Below are positions 5,414 through 6,828 of a stretch of DNA of 6,828 nucleotides, piece by piece. The notes under the pieces were generated by a model, which did not search any database, was not told where the DNA came from, and saw only the letters and a list, made by a program, of their open reading frames with translations. Location of the stretch: contig CAJUAE010000146.1 in the NCBI GenBank assembly GCA_910583965.1, positions 1-6,828 on the forward strand, in the 5' to 3' direction. Origin of the DNA: an uncultured Lachnospiraceae bacterium. Lineage in GTDB: Bacteria; Bacillota; Clostridia; Lachnospirales; Lachnospiraceae. The stretch's first letter is position 1, and every line of letters starts with the position of its first letter. A program made the position numbers and the translations under genes.

Positions 5414-5502
5414 GGGGCGATTTTTGTGAAGCAAGTTTCCATATCGCCCCGAATTGTTACTGTAAGCGGTCTTTTAGGCCGTGAATAGTAATGCGAATTG
5501 TT
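5414..5502 (+). ncRNA. Structured leader upstream of the LacI-family gene (candidate RNA element)
   Basis: Two consecutive hairpins are visible. First, GGGGCGAT (5414-5421) pairs with ATCGCCCC (5443-5450) over 8 perfect bp with a 21-base loop. Second, TTACT (5457-5461) pairs with AGTAA (5487-5491), enclosing a symmetric 4x4 internal loop and an inner stem GCGGTC/GGCCGT (5466-5471, 5477-5482; two G-U pairs) with loop TTTTA. The sequence CGAATTGTT occurs on both sides of the second hairpin (5450-5458 and 5494-5502). If transcription begins near 5387, the leader is about 158 nt. I recognise no known riboswitch class, and the T tract of a terminator is absent. It may be a regulatory leader, an independent small RNA or simply mRNA structure. 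Confidence 0.4.
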
Positions 5503-5544
5503 GTGCAAGCTATTTAAAACGGTTCTGTAAAAGGGGCAGTATAG

Positions 5545-6522
5545 ATGAATATAGCAGATATAGCGAAGATGGCTGGTGTATCGCGAGCGGCTGTCTCACG
5601 ATATTTCAATAACGGATACATTTCAGAGGAAAAACAGGAAGCAGTTCGCAAAGTTGTGGAGAAGACTGGTTATCGGCCTTCTATTCAAGCGCAGACATTG
5701 CGAACAAAGAAAACAAAAATGATTGGCGTGATTGTGCCTAAAATTTCATCGTCTTCCATCGGGAGAATTGTGGAAGGAATGCTTTCTGAATTTAACAAAA
5801 GCGACTACCGAATGATGCTTGCGGTCACACAAAATGATCCTCAAAAAGAAGTAGAATATCTCTCCGCTTTCAACGATAAGCAAGTAGATGGCGTAATCTT
5901 GGTTGCGACAGTGTTTTCGACAGCACATAAGCATGTATTGAAGGGATTGTCAGTGCCAGCAGTGATTGTGGGACAGTATTTATCTGGATATTGTTGTGTA
6001 TACCATGACGATTATCATGCTTGTTATGATATCACAAAGTTGTTGCTAAAAAAGAACAGAACAAAATTAGGATATATGAGTGCAATGCGACAGGATAAAG
6101 CAGCAGGTGATGCGCGGTACAAGGGCTTTTGTGATGCGGTGTGCGACTTGGGATATGAGACACTTGCAAATAATGTTGTGACAGCAGATTTTACAGTGGC
6201 ATCTGGTTATGAAAAGACGAGAGAACTTTTGCACAAATGCGATATTTTAGATGGTTTAATCTGCGCTACAGATGCGATGGCACTTGGCGCAATGAAGTAT
6301 TTTCAAGAGCATAACATAGCCGTACCAGAGAAAGTTTTAGTAGCAGGACATGGTGGTTCTGAAATTACAAGAATTGCAGTTCCAGCATTGATTACAGCTA
6401 GTTATTTTTATGAAAAAAGTGGAGAATTGGCGGTTCGTAGTTTGATGGAATTGTTGCGACAAGAGGAAAGTATCGTCAAAGAAGTGAAACTAGGATATGA
6501 GATTATTGATTTGAATCAATAA
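5545..6522 (+). CDS. LacI-family transcriptional regulator (ScrR-like)
   Basis: A 325-residue DNA-binding regulator. Residues 2-22 (NIADIAKMAGVSRAAVSRYF) are the helix-turn-helix. Residues 46-56 (SIQAQTLRTKK) are the hinge helix, with Leu52 at the place of the PurR leucine that inserts at the central CG of operators. From about 58 (KMIGVIVPKISSSSIGRIVE) to the end is the periplasmic-binding-protein-like ligand domain, including QVDGVILVATVF and DGLICATDAMALGAM. Length is normal for the family. AGGGG (5532-5536) lies 8 bases before the ATG. Position directly after an amylosucrase-like gene, and a general likeness to clostridial sucrose regulators, suggest that it senses sucrose or a derivative. 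The twin operators at 2979 and 3078 are its most likely targets in the window. A weak operator-like TTTAAAACGGTTCTG lies at 5513-5527, near its own start, and may allow autoregulation. Confidence 0.93.
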   Translation: MNIADIAKMAGVSRAAVSRYFNNGYISEEKQEAVRKVVEKTGYRPSIQAQTLRTKKTKMIGVIVPKISSSSIGRIVEGMLSEFNKSDYRMMLAVTQNDPQKEVEYLSAFNDKQVDGVILVATVFSTAHKHVLKGLSVPAVIVGQYLSGYCCVYHDDYHACYDITKLLLKKNRTKLGYMSAMRQDKAAGDARYKGFCDAVCDLGYETLANNVVTADFTVASGYEKTRELLHKCDILDGLICATDAMALGAMKYFQEHNIAVPEKVLVAGHGGSEITRIAVPALITASYFYEKSGELAVRSLMELLRQEESIVKEVKLGYEIIDLNQ

Positions 6523-6551
6523 TTCTATTTAGGAATGATAAAAATTTAATG

Positions 6552-6593
6552 TTGACGAGTGCTCCTATTTTTGTTTGATGGAGCATTCGTTAA
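6552..6593. terminator. Strong hairpin after the LacI-family gene
   Basis: TTGACGAGTGCTCC (6552-6565) pairs with GGAGCATTCGTTAA (6580-6593) over 14 bp including two G-U pairs, with a 14-base loop, starting 29 bases after the stop codon. No clean T tract follows on either strand, so it may protect the 3' end, with termination completed by the next hairpin. Confidence 0.6.
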
Positions 6594-6609
6594 AATATTG
6601 AAAGTTGAG

Positions 6610-6638
6610 AAAAAGCTGATTGTAGGCTTTTTATTTTT
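6610..6638 (+). terminator. Intrinsic terminator (A-stem/T-stem type)
   Basis: AAAAAGC (6610-6616) pairs with GCTTTTT (6626-6632) around a 9-base loop, followed by ATTTTT. With A residues on one side and T residues on the other it can act in both directions. It most likely ends the regulator transcript. Confidence 0.6.
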
Positions 6639-6642
6639 ATGC

Positions 6643-6724
6643 ACACGGGCACCCGTAGGGGAAGATAAATCTTCTCTACTCGATTGTATGCGGAAAGGAA
6701 CGATGCAGTGAAAGCTGCTCGTGT
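6643..6724 (+). ncRNA. Candidate structured RNA segment at the right edge
   Basis: ACACGGGC (6643-6650) can pair with GCTCGTGT (6717-6724) over 8 bp with one G-U. This closes a domain that contains a second helix, GTAG(G)GGAAGAT (6655-6666) with ATCTTCTCTAC (6669-6679), one bulged G and a very small loop, and a small hairpin GCAG-tgaaag-CTGC (6705-6718) that competes with the closing stem. I recognise no named RNA family. A Shine-Dalgarno-like sequence follows 18 bases later, so this may be the leader of the next gene. Chance pairing is possible. Confidence 0.3.
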
Positions 6725-6828
6725 TTGGCTTGTATAACAACGGAGAAAGGAAATATTAAAAATTTATTCTATAATAAGGAACTGTTAATAAATTAATCCT
6801 TACAATTGGGTTTGATTTTATAATTCCA

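Larger units (their letters stand above)
6523..6828. other. Gene-free right edge with hairpins and possible leader
   Basis: About 300 bases without a convincing gene. It holds a strong hairpin (6552-6593), an AT-type terminator (6610-6638) and a segment of interleaved complementary stretches (6643-6724). A Shine-Dalgarno-like GGAGAAAGG (6742-6750) is followed by no ATG, GTG or TTG at a usable distance, and a TATAAT (6770-6775) lacks a -35 partner. The next gene probably starts beyond the window. Confidence 0.5.

Noticed and set aside
5513..5527. Third cre-like operator TTTAAAACGGTTCTG before the regulator gene
   Set aside because: Two fixed consensus positions are missing and it differs from the two strong sites. 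Mentioned only as a weak autoregulation candidate.
1..6828. CRISPR array, insertion sequence with terminal repeats, or toxin-antitoxin/defence cassette
   Set aside because: No regularly spaced repeats, no transposase and no paired small toxin/antitoxin genes are visible in any frame.

Overview
The window looks like a chromosomal segment of a low-GC Firmicute, most likely a gut-type clostridium of the Lachnospiraceae. The grounds are AT-rich DNA, strong AGGAG-type ribosome binding sites, and protein flavour (an HPr-like protein, a LacI-family regulator and an amylosucrase-like enzyme resembling those of Roseburia/Butyrivibrio relatives). The genus cannot be fixed from sequence alone.

Left part (1-1081): a ruined end of an integrated element beside a tRNA. 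A tyrosine-recombinase gene is in two pieces on opposite strands. The first half of its catalytic domain lies on the minus strand (66-356). The second half lies on the plus strand (556-929) and carries a frameshift that separates the HxxR and GH motifs from the catalytic tyrosine. A truncated, frameshifted dUTPase-like start (353-513, minus) abuts the first piece. The C-terminal piece stops 81 bases short of the 3' end of a tRNA-Gly(CCC) gene (1011-1081, minus), the classical position of an integrase next to its attachment site. The tRNA has its own promoter and looks intact.

Middle (1082-2777): an 86-residue protein of unknown function with its own promoter and intrinsic terminator, a 76-residue conserved-looking small protein, and a maltose/galactoside-type O-acetyltransferase of the hexapeptide-repeat family.

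Right part (2778-6522): a carbohydrate locus, probably for sucrose. A regulatory region of about 420 bases carries two near-identical 18-bp LacI/CcpA-type operators 99 bp apart, the second at the transcription start, and then a 15-bp perfect inverted repeat in the leader. It drives an HPr-like protein lacking the phosphorylatable histidine but keeping the regulatory serine region (comparable to Crh), followed 45 bases later by a GH13 amylosucrase-like enzyme of 612 residues. Next comes a LacI-family regulator behind a structured leader, with a perfect 10-bp inverted repeat centred on its candidate -10 box. The simplest model is that the regulator, and possibly CcpA, acts at the two operators and so controls the HPr-like gene and the amylosucrase-like gene.

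Right edge (6523-6828): a strong hairpin, an AT-type terminator and a compact run of complementary segments that may be a structured RNA or the leader of a gene beyond the window. No coding sequence was found there.

Most interesting points: the His-less HPr paralogue in an operon with a GH13 enzyme under twin cre-like operators; the structured leader of the regulator; and the inverted-halves integrase at the tRNA.
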